A program made the position numbers and the translations under genes. A stretch of 64,000 nucleotides of DNA, taken from Eutreptiella sp. 'Long Island Sound 2002'. Taxonomy: Eukaryota; Euglenozoa; Euglenophyceae; Eutreptiales; Eutreptiaceae. Each line of letters begins with the position of its first letter. The stretch's first letter is position 1. This document shows, in pieces, positions 50,317-62,061 of this stretch. Under the pieces are notes generated by a model. The model saw nothing but the letters and a program-made list of their open reading frames with translations, had not been told where the DNA came from and did not search any database. The stretch lies in NCBI GenBank assembly GCA_964036045.1, contig OZ038395.1:11327298-11391297 (forward strand), read 5' to 3'.

Positions 50317-51024
50317 GGGGGAATCCTTGCACTGCGCGCGCACTGCGCGCTACTTTTAGACTATGTTCCCCACGAAGAGCCCTGGAAACACCCTTAGAAT
50401 TAGGCGACCCAAACTGGACTGGAGGGGACCTTGAGGGGGACCTTCGCGGTTCTTGTGGCATTGTGAAGGACCAGGGGCCTTTGGGGTGGAACTTGACTGT
50501 GTGTTGGGCAGCGGAGATGGAGGGCAATCAGGTGGCGAGTCTGAACTTGGGATGGCAAAGGAGATGGACTCCATCTTGCATTGCCGATTCACCACTGTCA
50601 ACCCATCTTGGTAGTATTCCAAGTGGAGGAGTCCGTCTTCAGCCATCCCAACCACCGTGGCAGGAGGTCGCAGGCCATTGGAGCGGGTGTAGAACACCCT
50701 ATCCCCAATACTGAGATCCATGAAGAAAATGGGCCTCAGAAATGAGGCAGGAAGTATGATGTCCTGTAGCAGGCACCCTCAAGGTGTATCACCATATCAA
50801 TCAACCGAGAAAAAGAGTAGATGCGGTGGAAATGGACAAAAAATGTGTGCAAAAAAGTAGAAATGGGTGAAACAGGGTGAACATCCAAAAATGCCAAATC
50901 CCCAATGCATCAAAACCTACTACCAAACAACAATGATGCCCAAAGTACCACAAAGTATGGGTTCCTACTACGGCCAGACGCCCCAATAGTTGCACTGCAC
51001 GCGCACTGCGCTTAAGGCGCCCCC
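50317..51024. mobile_element. G-run element with 11-bp motifs, copy C1
   Basis: The 708-bp element begins GGGGGAATCCTTGCACTGCG and ends GCGCTTAAGGCGCCCCC. The motifs are of the GCACTGCGCGC (T) type at both ends. Flanking triplets are TAA (50314-50316) and TGA (51025-51027), a target duplication with one change. Its length is nearly that of B1 (710 bp). It carries the Tudor-like frame 50721-50356. Confidence 0.65.
50356..50721 (-). CDS. Tudor/SH3-like short frame carried by element C1
   Basis: The 121-codon frame begins MDLSIGDRVFYTRSNGLRPP, then ATVVGMAEDGLLHLEYYQDG and VVNRQCKMESISFAIP, followed by a Pro/Ser-rich tail. The first 60 residues fit a small five-strand barrel of the Tudor, agenet or KOW kind, which commonly bind methylated histones or nucleic acid. 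The tail runs into the element's left end. Upstream on the same strand (51130-51010) EYMMLHLDGPGVMLRG looks like another piece of protein. I cannot tell a captured host exon from an element gene. Confidence 0.4.
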   Translation of the reverse strand: MDLSIGDRVFYTRSNGLRPPATVVGMAEDGLLHLEYYQDGLTVVNRQCKMESISFAIPSSDSPPDCPPSPLPNTQSSSTPKAPGPSQCHKNREGPPQGPLQSSLGRLILRVFPGLFVGNIV

Positions 51025-52201
51025 TGAGCATGACCCCTGGTCCATCCAAATGCAACATCATATATTCATGCGGGACGCGGTACGGGGGTTTCCACGTCCC
51101 AGTAGTGCAGTCAGCCAACAATGTCCCAAAAAAAAGTGACATCCACTGTGTTGGTGCACTTCTGTGCAAAATAACGCAACCAAGTGCACACACTAACCGG
51201 TGCCACCATGGGTGGGGCTCACACCCAGGGCACACAGTTCCCCTATGCATACCAACTGCAAAAAAACAGAGTATAGCAGCACTGAACAGCAAGCAAACAC
51301 CACATACCTGCACAGGGCAGGGGCAGGCAAGGGCTTGGGGCAGGCAGCCGGGTGCAGATCACTCAGACCAGCACCAAATGATCACAAAGTATGAAAACCC
51401 TGAAAAGTGACCTTTAATGGCCTAAACCACCAGAAGGAACCGACTTTGGGGTTTGGACGGGCTCAGCAGACACACAGTTCGCAAACAGCCCAATCTTCTG
51501 CACATTCAGGATGCTTCTGTCGAAGAATACAAAGATCCGCCTCGGCGAAAGCCAAAAAATCAAGGGCTTCAGCTCTTGAAGGCATACCTTGCAAGGCATG
51601 GTCTGGTCAACGACATATGGGAGAGCAGGAAAGAGAGACAAACGGGTGCCTAATATTGCCTATTTTTGGGTTATGGTTCCTAGAACCCACTGTACGGGCC
51701 ACTGTACAGGGCAAAACGGGGAGTCCGGGATTCCTGTATGGCGGGGGGGGGGGGGGGGGGGCTTGTGTGCCATGGCACGTGCCTTGCAAGGGAAAAACAC
51801 CTGCCCTGCTCTTCCCGCAAAGCAAGACACGGAGGACGAACGGCGTATGGAGCATCAACACTGCCCTGCTGCTGATCCTCAATTGGCATCACGCGGTGCA
51901 CAGTAGAATGCCCTTTCCCACATGGCGACTCGCCGGGTGACTGAAACACATGTATCACAAACTGCGCAAGAGTTGAAACAATCAGCGTCGGAGCAGATCG
52001 ATTCAGATATTTCAGGACATTCCCTGATGTGCGGACCAGAATTGGGGGGGGAGGGGGTGCGTACAAATTCCCTGGTACAAGTCCGGTGTGTCCGTGCGCA
52101 CAAAATCGCTGCGTCGCGGACTGAGAAGCGGGTGCACGCGCACAAAACTTCACACATGCAATGCATGGAGGGAGGGAGGGAGGGAGGGAGGTGCTGTACA
52201 T

Positions 52202-52267
52202 CGGTCCAGGACTCGAACCAACGACTATCATTGAACAAGGGTAGTGTGTGCCCAGTTCGCCTACCAG
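52202..52267 (-). repeat. tRNA-like (SINE-type) sequence
   Basis: On the minus strand CTGGTAGGCGAACTGGGC (A-box-like) and GTTGGTTCGAGTCCTGG (B-box-like) stand about 35 nt apart. The T-arm pairs poorly, so this is probably a tRNA-derived retroposon. A GGAG(GGAG)n tract (52168-52190) adjoins it. Confidence 0.35.
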
Positions 52268-52962
52268 TAGCTACCCTTCCCACGAATGAACCCCCGTTCA
52301 TCCGTGTCTGCATTACGGTCGACTTCTGTGCACACATTCCTTCGTATGCGGACCGGAATATGTCAATTTCAAAGGAATGGCGGTGGGAGTGCGTGCGAGA
52401 ACATTACGGTTGGGCGCGGTTGCACGCGCTGCGGCAAAAGATGAGCAAGCTCCTGGCGTGGGATGCCATGTGATGGCACTCAGGTTGGTACAGGGTGGCC
52501 TTGTGGCGGTGTCCGCGTGGGGCAAACCAGCTAATGTCGCTGCTCCGGTGCAGCCTAGAAAAGCCAAAAAGTGTTATTCTAGTGAATTGAGGCAAATGGG
52601 GAGCAGTGTACCGTTCATTCTTCTCCGGCTCAACAGCATCTAGCAGCACTGCTTGATAAGCCTCCAACCACCACAGCAATCCACGAAGTGCCATCAAAAG
52701 CAACCACCATCAGGTCCCAGGCGCCGTCTATCAGCCAGCGAAACGCGATCCATCAGCCTTCAACCAGGGGCCATCAGCTGCGACTTTGACGAGAAGCACT
52801 GTGTCATGTCGACTACGCCACACCATCTCACAGCACATGACTTGGGCTCCAATCTGTCTCAGGCTTCTTTGTGACACTTTTGTTGCCAAGGAGCAGGTAC
52901 AGAGTTGAGCAAGTGACGGGCCTCCGACTGCCGCCTGTAGCCTGCGCCCACTGTCACAAGCC

Positions 52963-53961
52963 CTAACGATCAGCACGCGCCTTCCGCGGCCAGGCCTGCA
53001 CCCACGGGGCCAACTTGAGGTTGTCCGGGTCCCTGGCGCACTGCGTGTAATGCTCACACCACTCGGGGAGGTCGGACTCGAGGGGCCCTGACGCCGTGTC
53101 ATAGATCGCCAAAGGCTCGTCCGGGAACTCCCCGATCGCGAGGCTGCGCAGCCGCTTCCGGCGCTCCTCCGGATAGGCCAGGGCGACTTGGATGTAGCGG
53201 ACGCCGTCCAGCGTCATGTCCCACCCGAAGTGCGTGTGGCCAAACACGTGGATCGCGGGGCGCAGGCTCTGGACCCTCTCCCTCAAGGCACACGAGCCTA
53301 CCATCTTCGGCAGGTTCGGGTAGTAGAGGTAGCGCTTTTCCGGGATGAGCTCAATGCGCGGGAGGAAGTGGCTGAAGCTGAGGATGGGGAGCCCTGACGC
53401 CTGCATCGCGCTGGTGTCTGCGGAGGCGCCCTCCGGTGCCCTGTCGTTCTCTGCGTCGAGGTACCGGGCGACGCTGTCGTCCCGGGGGTCCAGGCCCGGG
53501 GGCCACTTGCACGCCCGGTAATCACGGCATAGCAGCTCCGGGGGCGGGATTTCGTAGTCAGCGACGTCCGGCTCCGGGTCCCAACTCCGGTGATGCCAGG
53601 CCAACATCGGCACAATCCAGAGGGCCCCGGAGTCGGGGAATCCCACGCACCGCGGCGCAGTGTGCACCCCCAAACGCTGGCATAGTTCAAGAATGGCGCG
53701 GAGCTTCTGCACCGAGTCCTCAATGCCGCACTCCCGGTCCTGTTTTGTGATCCAGAGCTCGTGGTTGCCGGGGGTGTAGAACACGTCCGCAAACTTCTGT
53801 CGGAACAGCGCAAGCGTTTGCTCCAAAACCTCCAAATCGTCCGACACGTCCCCCGCACAAATCAGAACGTCGCGAAGGTACGCAGTGGGGCTGAGCGACA
53901 CAACCCATTGCATGTTCTCATGGTGGTCAGAGTGCACATCGGAGACCGCATACACTCGCAT
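52963..53961 (-). CDS. Calcineurin-like metallophosphoesterase
   Basis: A 332-residue, single-exon, two-metal phosphoesterase, of a kind found as uncharacterised calcineurin-like proteins in plants and algae. The substrate cannot be inferred. Metal-site motifs in order: VSDVHSD (Asp 8, His 10), AGDVSDD (Asp 38), PGNHELW (Asn 66, His 67), SFSHF (His 198) and FGHTHFG (His 242, His 244). All expected ligands are present. The start at 53961 is chosen because MRVYAVSDVHSD gives the usual short N-terminus; the frame stays open 41 codons further upstream, with less protein-like sequence. The end is WVQAWPRKARADR. No introns are seen, unlike its neighbours. No signal peptide is visible, so it is probably cytosolic. 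Confidence 0.85.
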   Translation of the reverse strand: MRVYAVSDVHSDHHENMQWVVSLSPTAYLRDVLICAGDVSDDLEVLEQTLALFRQKFADVFYTPGNHELWITKQDRECGIEDSVQKLRAILELCQRLGVHTAPRCVGFPDSGALWIVPMLAWHHRSWDPEPDVADYEIPPPELLCRDYRACKWPPGLDPRDDSVARYLDAENDRAPEGASADTSAMQASGLPILSFSHFLPRIELIPEKRYLYYPNLPKMVGSCALRERVQSLRPAIHVFGHTHFGWDMTLDGVRYIQVALAYPEERRKRLRSLAIGEFPDEPLAIYDTASGPLESDLPEWCEHYTQCARDPDNLKLAPWVQAWPRKARADR

Positions 53962-55009
53962 AGCCAGCGATCGTGTGTCCGTCACATGCCACGCAAAGCA
54001 CGAGTCCTGTATAGAACAATAACTAGAGAGACACAGTGTCCCAAAGCACAGTGTATGAGCACAGTGCAGCGGATGCGGAAACACTGATTAGTCATGTGGA
54101 TCATTGGATGGTTGGGACAGCCTGCAAACTACATACGCCCTTAGTACACGTTCGAGTGGAAACGTTGCTCGCGTGGTTCGAGCAGCGAAAAAGTGGCTTT
54201 CCCGCACAAGCACCTTCTTGCTTGAGCATCGTTCGAGCAAAAAAAAAAAGCAAGGCCCCCAGTACGACCCTGTGTTTCTCTAGAACAACAACCAGCACGC
54301 GCGAAATGGGAACCATTCAGAACCCATTCATGATGGTTGGATTTTCATTGCAAATTTGGTGGCTGATACCTATGAATAAGCCGTTGAATGTCATAATGTT
54401 TGAGCAAAAGCTCAATAATGGCAGCTGGCTACGGGCTTGGCAAGTGCGGGTGATGGGTTCCCAATACTGTCAACAATGGCCCAAAATGCGAGTTTTTCAG
54501 CGTTTTTTGTAATGCTCAGGATGTATGTGGTGGAAGCCATTTGCACTGGATCCAAGCGAAAGATGAAAAAACACTTTGGATCCTTTTTGGCTTTGCAACC
54601 CAACTAGATGAACCTCATGAACCTCATGAAAGCGGCCAAACACATCGCTAAAAATGGCCATGGGGCCTACACTTTCAAGATTCACACACCTTTTCCAACT
54701 TCAAACACCATGCATCGCCTTGGACCCTTATGGTGATGAACAGGTGGTGGCAAATAGGAGTATTGGCACGCCCTTTGTGCACGACCAACACCCTTTGACA
54801 CTTTCATTGGCACCATGCGGTGGGGCCCTTTGCATGTGCTAGGGTAGGGTTACTATAGGTATCGCCAGCGGGTCAAAAATTGGTCCTTAATGACTTGCTA
54901 ATGCATGCTATTGCATGCTGCTGCTGCTTGCGAAGAGGGGTAGCTCCACCCTACACCTTTACTGAATATGGGACCAAGCTGGTGGGGAAGGGAACATTGC
55001 ACAGTGTAT

Positions 55010-55190
55010 GGCATGCACGCACCCGCTTGGACCGTGCACCTTGCACAATGCAAAATGTACACTTTTGCACACTGCACCCAAATACACAGTACTTTGCACA
55101 TTGAGACACTCTGCACAGTGCACATTGCACTCCCTGCACATTGCATACTGCATTTTGCACACTGCGCAAGCTGCACAGTGCACCCTCTGA
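55010..55190 (+). repeat. TTGCACA-rich minisatellite
   Basis: About 180 bp of words such as TTGCACACTGC, CTGCACAGTGC and TTTGCACA with an irregular period of 10-20 bp. Because the words are near-palindromic (TGCACAGTGCA), both strands look alike. Confidence 0.6.
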
Positions 55191-55436
55191 GTCCCGGGGG
55201 GCGTCAAAATTTTTTCTTGTTGCTTTAACACAAATATGAATAAATTTTGAGTATTTTGAGTATAAACACATAGTATGAAAAAAAAAATTGGCGCCTTTGG
55301 CGCCAGACAGTTCTCTCTAGGGACACTTGTTGGTGGCCGACCCGGCACCACTATCTTTCAAAACCCGGAGGGGGGGGGGGGGGACTGGGGGGTGTCGCAT
55401 ACAAGGACCGGGCCCGGCCGCCCCCCCCGGGCTCTG

Positions 55437-55745
55437 AGTGCCATACAGGTGCTCCTGGGGCATGAGGTCATCTGCAGTGCGCCATCACAATGCCATGCAG
55501 GCGCTCTGGGGGCGCCTGGTCATCTGCAACGTGCCCTCAAGGCGCCAAGTCATCTGCGGTGCACCTTCAATGCCATGTAAGCGCTCTCGGGGCGCATGGT
55601 CATCTGCGGTGCGCCATACGGGCGCTCTCCGAGTGCTTGTCTATCTGCAGTGCACACTCACGGCGCCATACGGGCGCCCTTGGGGCACCTGTCATCTACA
55701 ATGCGCCCTTGGGGCGCCACATGGGCACTCTCGGTGGGAGCCTCC
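55437..55745 (+). repeat. Tandem array of about 50-60 bp units
   Basis: At least six degenerate units with CATCTGC(A/G)(G/A)TGCGCC, GCCATACGGGCGCTCTC and GGGGCGCATGGT. Indels change unit length. Confidence 0.7.
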
Positions 55746-55774
55746 GACAGCCGCTCTCCAGCCGTCAGTTTTTC

Positions 55775-56045
55775 ACTTGACTTCGGGCCGAGCCTCTCAC
55801 CACTCGCCCGCTCCAGCGTGTACCAGGGATGGCACCAGCGACCTCCAACCACCTCCATCTCACCGCCACGCTCTCCCCCTTGGCCATTGGATTCTGGGCC
55901 AAGCCCCTTGCCACTCGCCCACTCTAGTGTGCACTAGGGTTTGTACTGGTTATTGCCGCCGCATTCTCCCCGCTGGCCACTGGACTCTGGGCCGAGCCTC
56001 TCACCACTCGACAGCTCTGTTGTGTGCTAGGGTTTGAGCCGGGGA
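55775..56045 (+). repeat. Tandem array of about 95-110 bp units
   Basis: Three units share GGGCCGAGCCTCTCACCACT, a GCTC-AG-GTGTG segment and CTAGGGTTTG. The last unit runs directly into a tRNA-like sequence on the minus strand (56086-56022: GTAGCTCAGTGGTAACATCG, GGCTCAAACCC), so the array may be built from a tRNA-derived repeat. Confidence 0.6.
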
Positions 56046-56086
56046 CCTTCAGCCGCCCATCTGCGATGTTACCACTGAGCTACGAC
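56022..56086 (-). repeat. tRNA-like sequence at the end of a tandem array
   Basis: GTCGTAGCTCAGTGGTAACA is very close to a eukaryotic tRNA 5' half (A box TAGCTCAGTGGTA), and CCCCGGCTCAAACCCTAG gives a B box. The acceptor ends do not pair. The best reading is a tRNA pseudogene or SINE head. Confidence 0.4.
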
Positions 56087-57749
56087 AAACACCTGCCAAC
56101 AGCAGCGGCCCGGTGTCCTGCACTCCAAACCTCTATCTCCCCCAAAAGATCGTCCCCACCCCTTGCACGGTGCACGTGAATCTCACTTTGTACCAACTCA
56201 GCCTGAGCCTGTCAAGCTTGTGGTTTCCATGGCTGGCCATGGCGTGGCCACCTCCCTTTTGGGGGGGCGGGTTCTGGGCGGGTGACTCCAAGCCACCCAC
56301 CCCCACACCGTGTGCAATTGAAAGCCGGGGAGCACCAGGGAGCACCAGCAGAGCAGGTGTCAGATATTGGAAGGGTGTCAACTGTTCATCCAAAAGTGCA
56401 TCCATGTTTGGCACCCTGCCTCGATTTTGACACCATCAATCCCCACACACGCCATAGTGCGTACCGCAATCTTACTAATTGTCTCATCAGAAACACCCTG
56501 TTGATAATATTCTTTGCACTGGTGGTGGGCAGTTGCCTGTCTATTGTGACACCGAAGGCTGGTGAAACCATGGCAAAGGCTCGGAACGGGTGGAAAGGCT
56601 AGTAAAGGCAAGGAAAACCAGGGGGACATTTTTCAATGTGTCCACGGAATCCACACACGTTGCCTGAACTTGCCAAGAGGCGTTGCTACTTGTCTGAAAT
56701 GATCTGGAAGCGCTCCACATGGCTGAAGGAGTCGGACTCGCAATCGTAATGCAGATCAGACCGACCATTGAATTACCAATGGGCACACCATTGCGAACGG
56801 CAGAGTGACGAGCGCGACCGGGACTGCGACGAGGTCGCTGGCAACAATGGCCACATGCTGGTGCACCAAGGCAAGCAAGGGTGCACGACACGGATCACCT
56901 CCGAAGAGATACTCTGTTACATTATCCGCAATAGCGTCCAAGAAACGACACAGGCAATGTTGCAGCTTCATCCGTGAAATGGAATGCTCAAAATCGGTTC
57001 GTCATGGGGCATATCTTCAGATGATTTGTGGAGGACATATTGGGTGCAATGTAGCACCTGCCTTCCTCCCCTGCGGGGACCACACACATAGACATCCCTG
57101 CTGACAATGCCACTGTTCTCTGCCCAACAGCTGCCAAGAGTAATGTTAAATATTTTCCAGACCACCAAACCCTCAGGCAATGAGATAGGAAACGAGAAGG
57201 TGCACAATGGCACAGGTGAGCCGACCATTCCAGGTGGCAGGGAGTAGTGACCCTCCCAAGGGCTCTGCCATCCAGTGTGAGCGAGAAGCAAAGAGACAAG
57301 TAGTGTGCTGCTACCTATCTAATAATACCTCGTGTAACGACGGCCTTCAAGAAGGCGCATAATAATGCCAAAAAGGCAGATCTGTTGAAGTTCGCTAGTG
57401 TGCGGACATACACACATACATACTTCGTGCGGGTAACCGAGGGGCCAATACCAACGGGCGCACACACACATAAATACACATACATATACGCACACGCACA
57501 CACACACACGCACACACAGGCCCATGTGGCGGACCTCCAACCGCTGCTGCATGCACCCCAATCCCGGCGGCAGAGGGCTCCCAAGCACAGGCTACTGGGC
57601 ACCGTGCGCCCATACCAGGCGCGCGGTCATCGGAGGCGGGGTGGCCAGCACGACCAAGGGAACCGTGGAGTACCAACACGGCCCGCACCATAAAGATCAC
57701 CAGCACCGTACGGGCCACAAAGAATGCCCCGGGGTGGACGTGGGCGATA

Positions 57750-58094
57750 GGGGATTACTTGCACCGCGCGCACCGCGTAACGTGTTGGAACAGACGATGG
57801 GGAAGAGGGCATTCCTTGGCTCCTGGGTTACTTGATGCTCACGTACCACTCGGAGGTGGAGATGCGGGTGACAGGCACCCGATCACCGTTTGGTCGGGTG
57901 TGGGTGACAGTGATGCTCACAGGAAGCCATGAAAGAGACGTGGGCGAAACGGTAAGGGGACACGGTGCAGTAGTGCAATAGTGCGGCACCTTTTGCAGCT
58001 CGGGAGACGCATGCACTTCACTGTCAAATATGTGGTTAGGCCTACGGAAGCACCCCAATACACGCACCGCGTGCGCGCCGCGTATAGTACTCCC
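57750..58094. mobile_element. G-run element with 11-bp motifs, copy E1
   Basis: About 345 bp, left end GGGGATTACTTGCACCGCGC, right end GCCGCGTATAGTACTCCC. Motifs are of the GCACCGCGCGC (C) type at both ends. The target duplication is imperfect. It carries a Tudor-like frame fragment on the minus strand, ending at 57828: VTHTRPNGDRVPVTRI and SEWYVSIK. Confidence 0.5.
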
Positions 58095-60664
58095 TCGATG
58101 GCCCTGCTGGTGTGCTAGCAGCACACTGGGGACCTCCTGACGGCAGGTGGCCCTCCTGGATGTACCAGGGCAAGTCGAGCCCACCCCCCCCCCCCTCCCG
58201 CGTGCACGCCTGCCTTCACGAGGACCACCCGCTCACCGCCCCCTTACGAGTGCGTACACAGGGCCTGGACAGCCCGACGACAGCGTGGCTGAGGGCCCCA
58301 CTTCATTTTCATACCCACGCGCATCCTCGACTTGCACGAACGCCCGTGGCCTTCATGAAGTGCAGCCGACACACACACAAAACGCAGACATGGCACGCAG
58401 ACCACCCCACACTTGTGCACACGACGCCTGCGGGGGGGGCAGCTCCACAGGGTCACCATTTGTGCCGGCGTCATGCTGAGGGTGGGGGGGGGGGTCTGAC
58501 ACGTGAAAACGTTTCGTACATCCTTCACTTCGACTGCGACCGTACCAAATGTTTGTCAGTCATGTGACCGTATGCGATGCGCTTTGGCAGGGCCCGGTCC
58601 CTCTGACATGATCGGGGGGGGGGCCTGTCCCTCAGCCGGAGAACACAGATGCGGGTCCGGAGAGACGGGGGCGGAGACGTGGGACCCAATCCAATCCACA
58701 AGGCACCTTCAGACCACATGACCGCTGCCTCTCTGGAGGATGCCCCAAACAAACAAGATTTCACTGCTGCGGTCCAAGCCCCTAAAGGCCCTCAGGAGTG
58801 CAAAAGGGCAAAGAGCATGGGACCCATAGTACAGCCAACCACTGCGATCGGCCTCAGCAGCAGCGAGCAGTGTGCGAAAGCCCTTGTGGGACCAAATACG
58901 CATGTGTGCTGCACATGAACTCCCGCGCTGACGATTGGGAGATTGGGATAGGCAGTGCAAACACAACTGGTCAGATCTGCTGAAGGGGTGACAGGGATGG
59001 TCGTCAGGCTACTGAGCAAACCCTGGGGAGGGGCCTCGCCTCTTACAAGGCACATGCACTCTGACCATCTACAGATTGCACTGCCATCATTCTGCGGGTG
59101 CTGCTTCCTCTGGTGCTGCTTCTTCTGCTGCTGCTGGTGCCGCCGCGGCTGCGGCGCCAATCATCAAAGGAGCATCGGCGGAATTGACGAACTCGTCCCA
59201 CTGTTCCTTCTTTTCGCTACGCGTGGCCACTTTTGCTGCCTAAACGACAAAAAGACACACGGCGCAAGTGGAAAGGGGACGACAGTGCGGTGCGCGGTGC
59301 GTGAGTAGACTGAGAACACGGGGGGCATTGGCGTGTGCTTCTTGGCTGCAATCCCCAAAGGGCAAACACGCTTTAGAACATTGGAATAGGGGGGGGGGGG
59401 GGGTTGACCACCCGATCTGGAAACGGCACTCGCAATATAGGGCAGGGTAGCCACAAACATGTCAGGGGTGCAACGTGGGGACATGGGTGCCATCTACAGG
59501 GGAAGGGGATTTTGCGCCAAGTCAAATTCGCAGTGGTAAATTTCACTGTGGGAAATTTCGCGGAGCCCCCTGGATTTTGTGTGGTACCCTCCGCCAGAGT
59601 CCACAATGTGTACTGCTGGTGTGCAAGAAATTCGCGGAGGACCCTGAATTCTGCATGGGAAATTTTGCGGTCAATTTGAAACGCGAAAATTCCCACGCGA
59701 AATTAAAGTGCCACAACCCCCCCCCCCCCCTGTAGTGTGGTGGTTGTAGGTTGTTGTTGCTGAGTGTGATCAGTGTGATCCTCAAGCTCATCAGGGGGTC
59801 ATCATCTTCATCAGCAGCTAGCTGCAGTAGTAGCGATAGATCCTTCCCAGGGCCTGAATGGCATTGATGGCATGTTCTGTGACACGGCAGCTGATCTATG
59901 TGGCCGCACTTAGGCGCATGATATGCATTCTTTGGGCGCCAAACGCTGTGGAAATTCTATTGCCTTCGGCAAGGCACCTCGAAGAGGGGGGAGGGACGAC
60001 CATTTTTGAGCTGCCGAGGCTTTAGAACTGCATAAGCAGGTGGTGCCCCAGCCCCCTTGGGACCCCCCCGCCAACACCCAAATAGGGTGAAAAAACATTA
60101 AGAGGGGCTAAAACATGCTTTACATAGCATATTTCAGCTTTGTGAGTGATCACAATATCAAAAAAAAGTTTGGCAAAATTCCATTTTTGACCTGCAGAGG
60201 GTGGAAAGCTGTTGAGGCAGTTTGTGCACACACCAAATGCCATTGAACCACCTACAAACAGCAATTTTGAAGCTTTGGGGGGGGCATGGCTCGGGCTAGA
60301 TGGGCCCAGTGGCCGCTACGTGGGTCCCCATGGGCGCTCAAGTACCCGTATTGTCACCAAATGATCACCCAAACCCATCCTAGGGGCAACGGAAGGGTTT
60401 CATGAAAAATCGAATTTCGGAAAATTTCACGCCTAAACAGCCCATCCAGCGTGAAAGCGGTCCTCACTAGCAAGGGGCCATATGGGGGGGGGGGGGGGGG
60501 ACTGGGGTTACTTGGAGTTGGGATCCGGGACCCCCGCCATGGTTTAGGGGGTCCATATACAAGAAAAAAGTTCTACAGGAACCAGGTCCAAATACACACA
60601 CAGCGGCCACAATACGCAAAGAAGTTTTGACCCCCCCCCGCCAAAGGGGGTACCCAGGTGCGGG

Positions 60665-60855
60665 GGGTACGGGGGTCGAACTCCAAAAAATCATTGGGGG
60701 ATCTTTTCTGGTCCTAAAATGATGATTTCACAAGGGGTTAGACATTAGAAACCATACATTGGGGTATGCTACGCGAACGACCCCCAAAAAGGGGGGTATA
60801 CGACGCTCGCGCCTCGGCTTGATCTAACAACCTCTCTTTGAGGTGATTTTCCTTT
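60665..60855 (+). repeat. Dispersed repeat, ACAAGGGGTTGGACATCCAAT family, copy 4
   Basis: Carries AAAATGATGATTTCACAAGG, GGGTATGCTACGCGAACGAC and CTTTGAGGTGATTTT in family order. It lacks the inner 150-bp repeat. It lies beside a stretch rich in G runs (60485-60501). Confidence 0.6.
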
Positions 60856-61829
60856 TCAGTTCCTACAGCTTTCAACTGAGAGGATGGGGCAGGGGCGGTA
60901 GCTGGACCTGGAGGGGGCGCTCCTTCAAAATTTCCTCTTCCAAAACATGCTTACCCATGGGAGGGGGGGGATCAGTAAAAACGACCCAGCGAACACACAA
61001 TGCCCAGCAAAGGTTTGGCAATGACCAATCCCCCGCGTGGGTGGGGAACACAAATGCAAACACAGCTTTGAGGCCGGACGGGCAGGGGGAAAGGGTACGA
61101 TTTGGGGCTGTGACTGAGCACTAGGCGGAGTGTGAACAAGGGGCAGACTGTTTTGCCAAACAATGTACTTGGCGATACATTCTACTGATACATCGGGATT
61201 CCTTCGCCGATGTGAGAGGGGCGGTGGACAAACAGCTCACTCTCACCCAAAACTGCCCCCCCCCAGGGATGTATTAGAAGGGGGGGTGGGGGTCTGAAGG
61301 GGGGGGGTCGTACGCAGGTCACAAAGCGCCCCACACATGCACGTCCTGGTATACATATGCAGCAATGTGCGGCAGCTCTTCCACAATGGCTGGAGCCACA
61401 CAACTGCTATAATACACATGTCCCTGAGTATGTGTACACTTCGTGGGCTGAGACCTTGTTTTGTCAACCCTATTGGATTCAAATCGAACAGTACAGGTTG
61501 GGCGCACCACGGCCATCGAGGGCGGACGGTCACTTTGCCTAAGGCTGATCCCAGTTGATCAATGAACACCCGGGTCTTGCTAGCTAGTGGCGGAAGAGTT
61601 AGGGCTTATTCAAAAGGGGAGAGAGAGTCAGAAAATTCGCTGAGGTGTCCAGAGTCCAGTGTGCCAGAGCTGGCCTCCGTGCTCGTCGAATATGAACGGC
61701 ATCGCCGTCGTTCGGCTGGCTGCACCATGGGCGAAAGCCCCAGGCATCAATGTCATTCACAGACCGAGAATCCGAACTATCTGAGGACTGTGCATTAGAT
61801 ACAGTGGTTGTTGCGACCGTTGAATCGTC

Positions 61830-62061
61830 GGAAACAGGGGGGGGGGGGGTGTGGCTGGGACACCCCTCCTCCTTGGGTCTCCCTATGGTCCCCACCGAAG
61901 GGGGGGCAAAAAAATATCTTGAAGCGTAAATCCTCTTGGCACCGAAGGCGTCGAAGTAAAATTTTGGCTGTCAGCCTCAAACATTGGAAGGGGAGGAGGG
62001 GGGGGGCCAGGGGGGGTACCCCCCCCCTCCTCCTGCGGTGTACGGCCGTTCTAATACATCA
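61830..62061 (+). mobile_element. MITE-like element, TAATACATC family, copy 2
   Basis: Shares ATCCTCTTGGCACCGAAGGC, CAGCCTCAAACATTGGAAGG and the terminal TTCTAATACATCACTG with 12961-13191. The left terminus is obscured by a G run, but a GATGTATTAGAAGG left-end word is separately present at 61267. Confidence 0.5.

Larger units (their letters stand above)
45306..52962. other. Repeat, telomere-like and remnant sequence, no intact gene
   Basis: Contents in order: direct repeats (45310-45430), an inverted copy of the 214-bp segment (46018-46220), a TTTGG microsatellite (46470-46497), a copy of the 150-bp inner repeat (46640-46770), telomere-like tracts (46963-47113), diverged repeats (47230-48220), a retroelement remnant (48634-49490), a G-run element with a Tudor-like frame (50317-51024) and a tRNA-like sequence (52202-52267). 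A plus-strand 114-codon frame at 49687-50031 (VSLSGVLQQLLALKRFLEEL) is protein-like but unrecognised. Confidence 0.6.

Noticed and set aside
56022-56086. A functional tRNA gene
   Set aside because: The A and B boxes are good, but the acceptor and T stems do not pair and the sequence continues from a tandem array.
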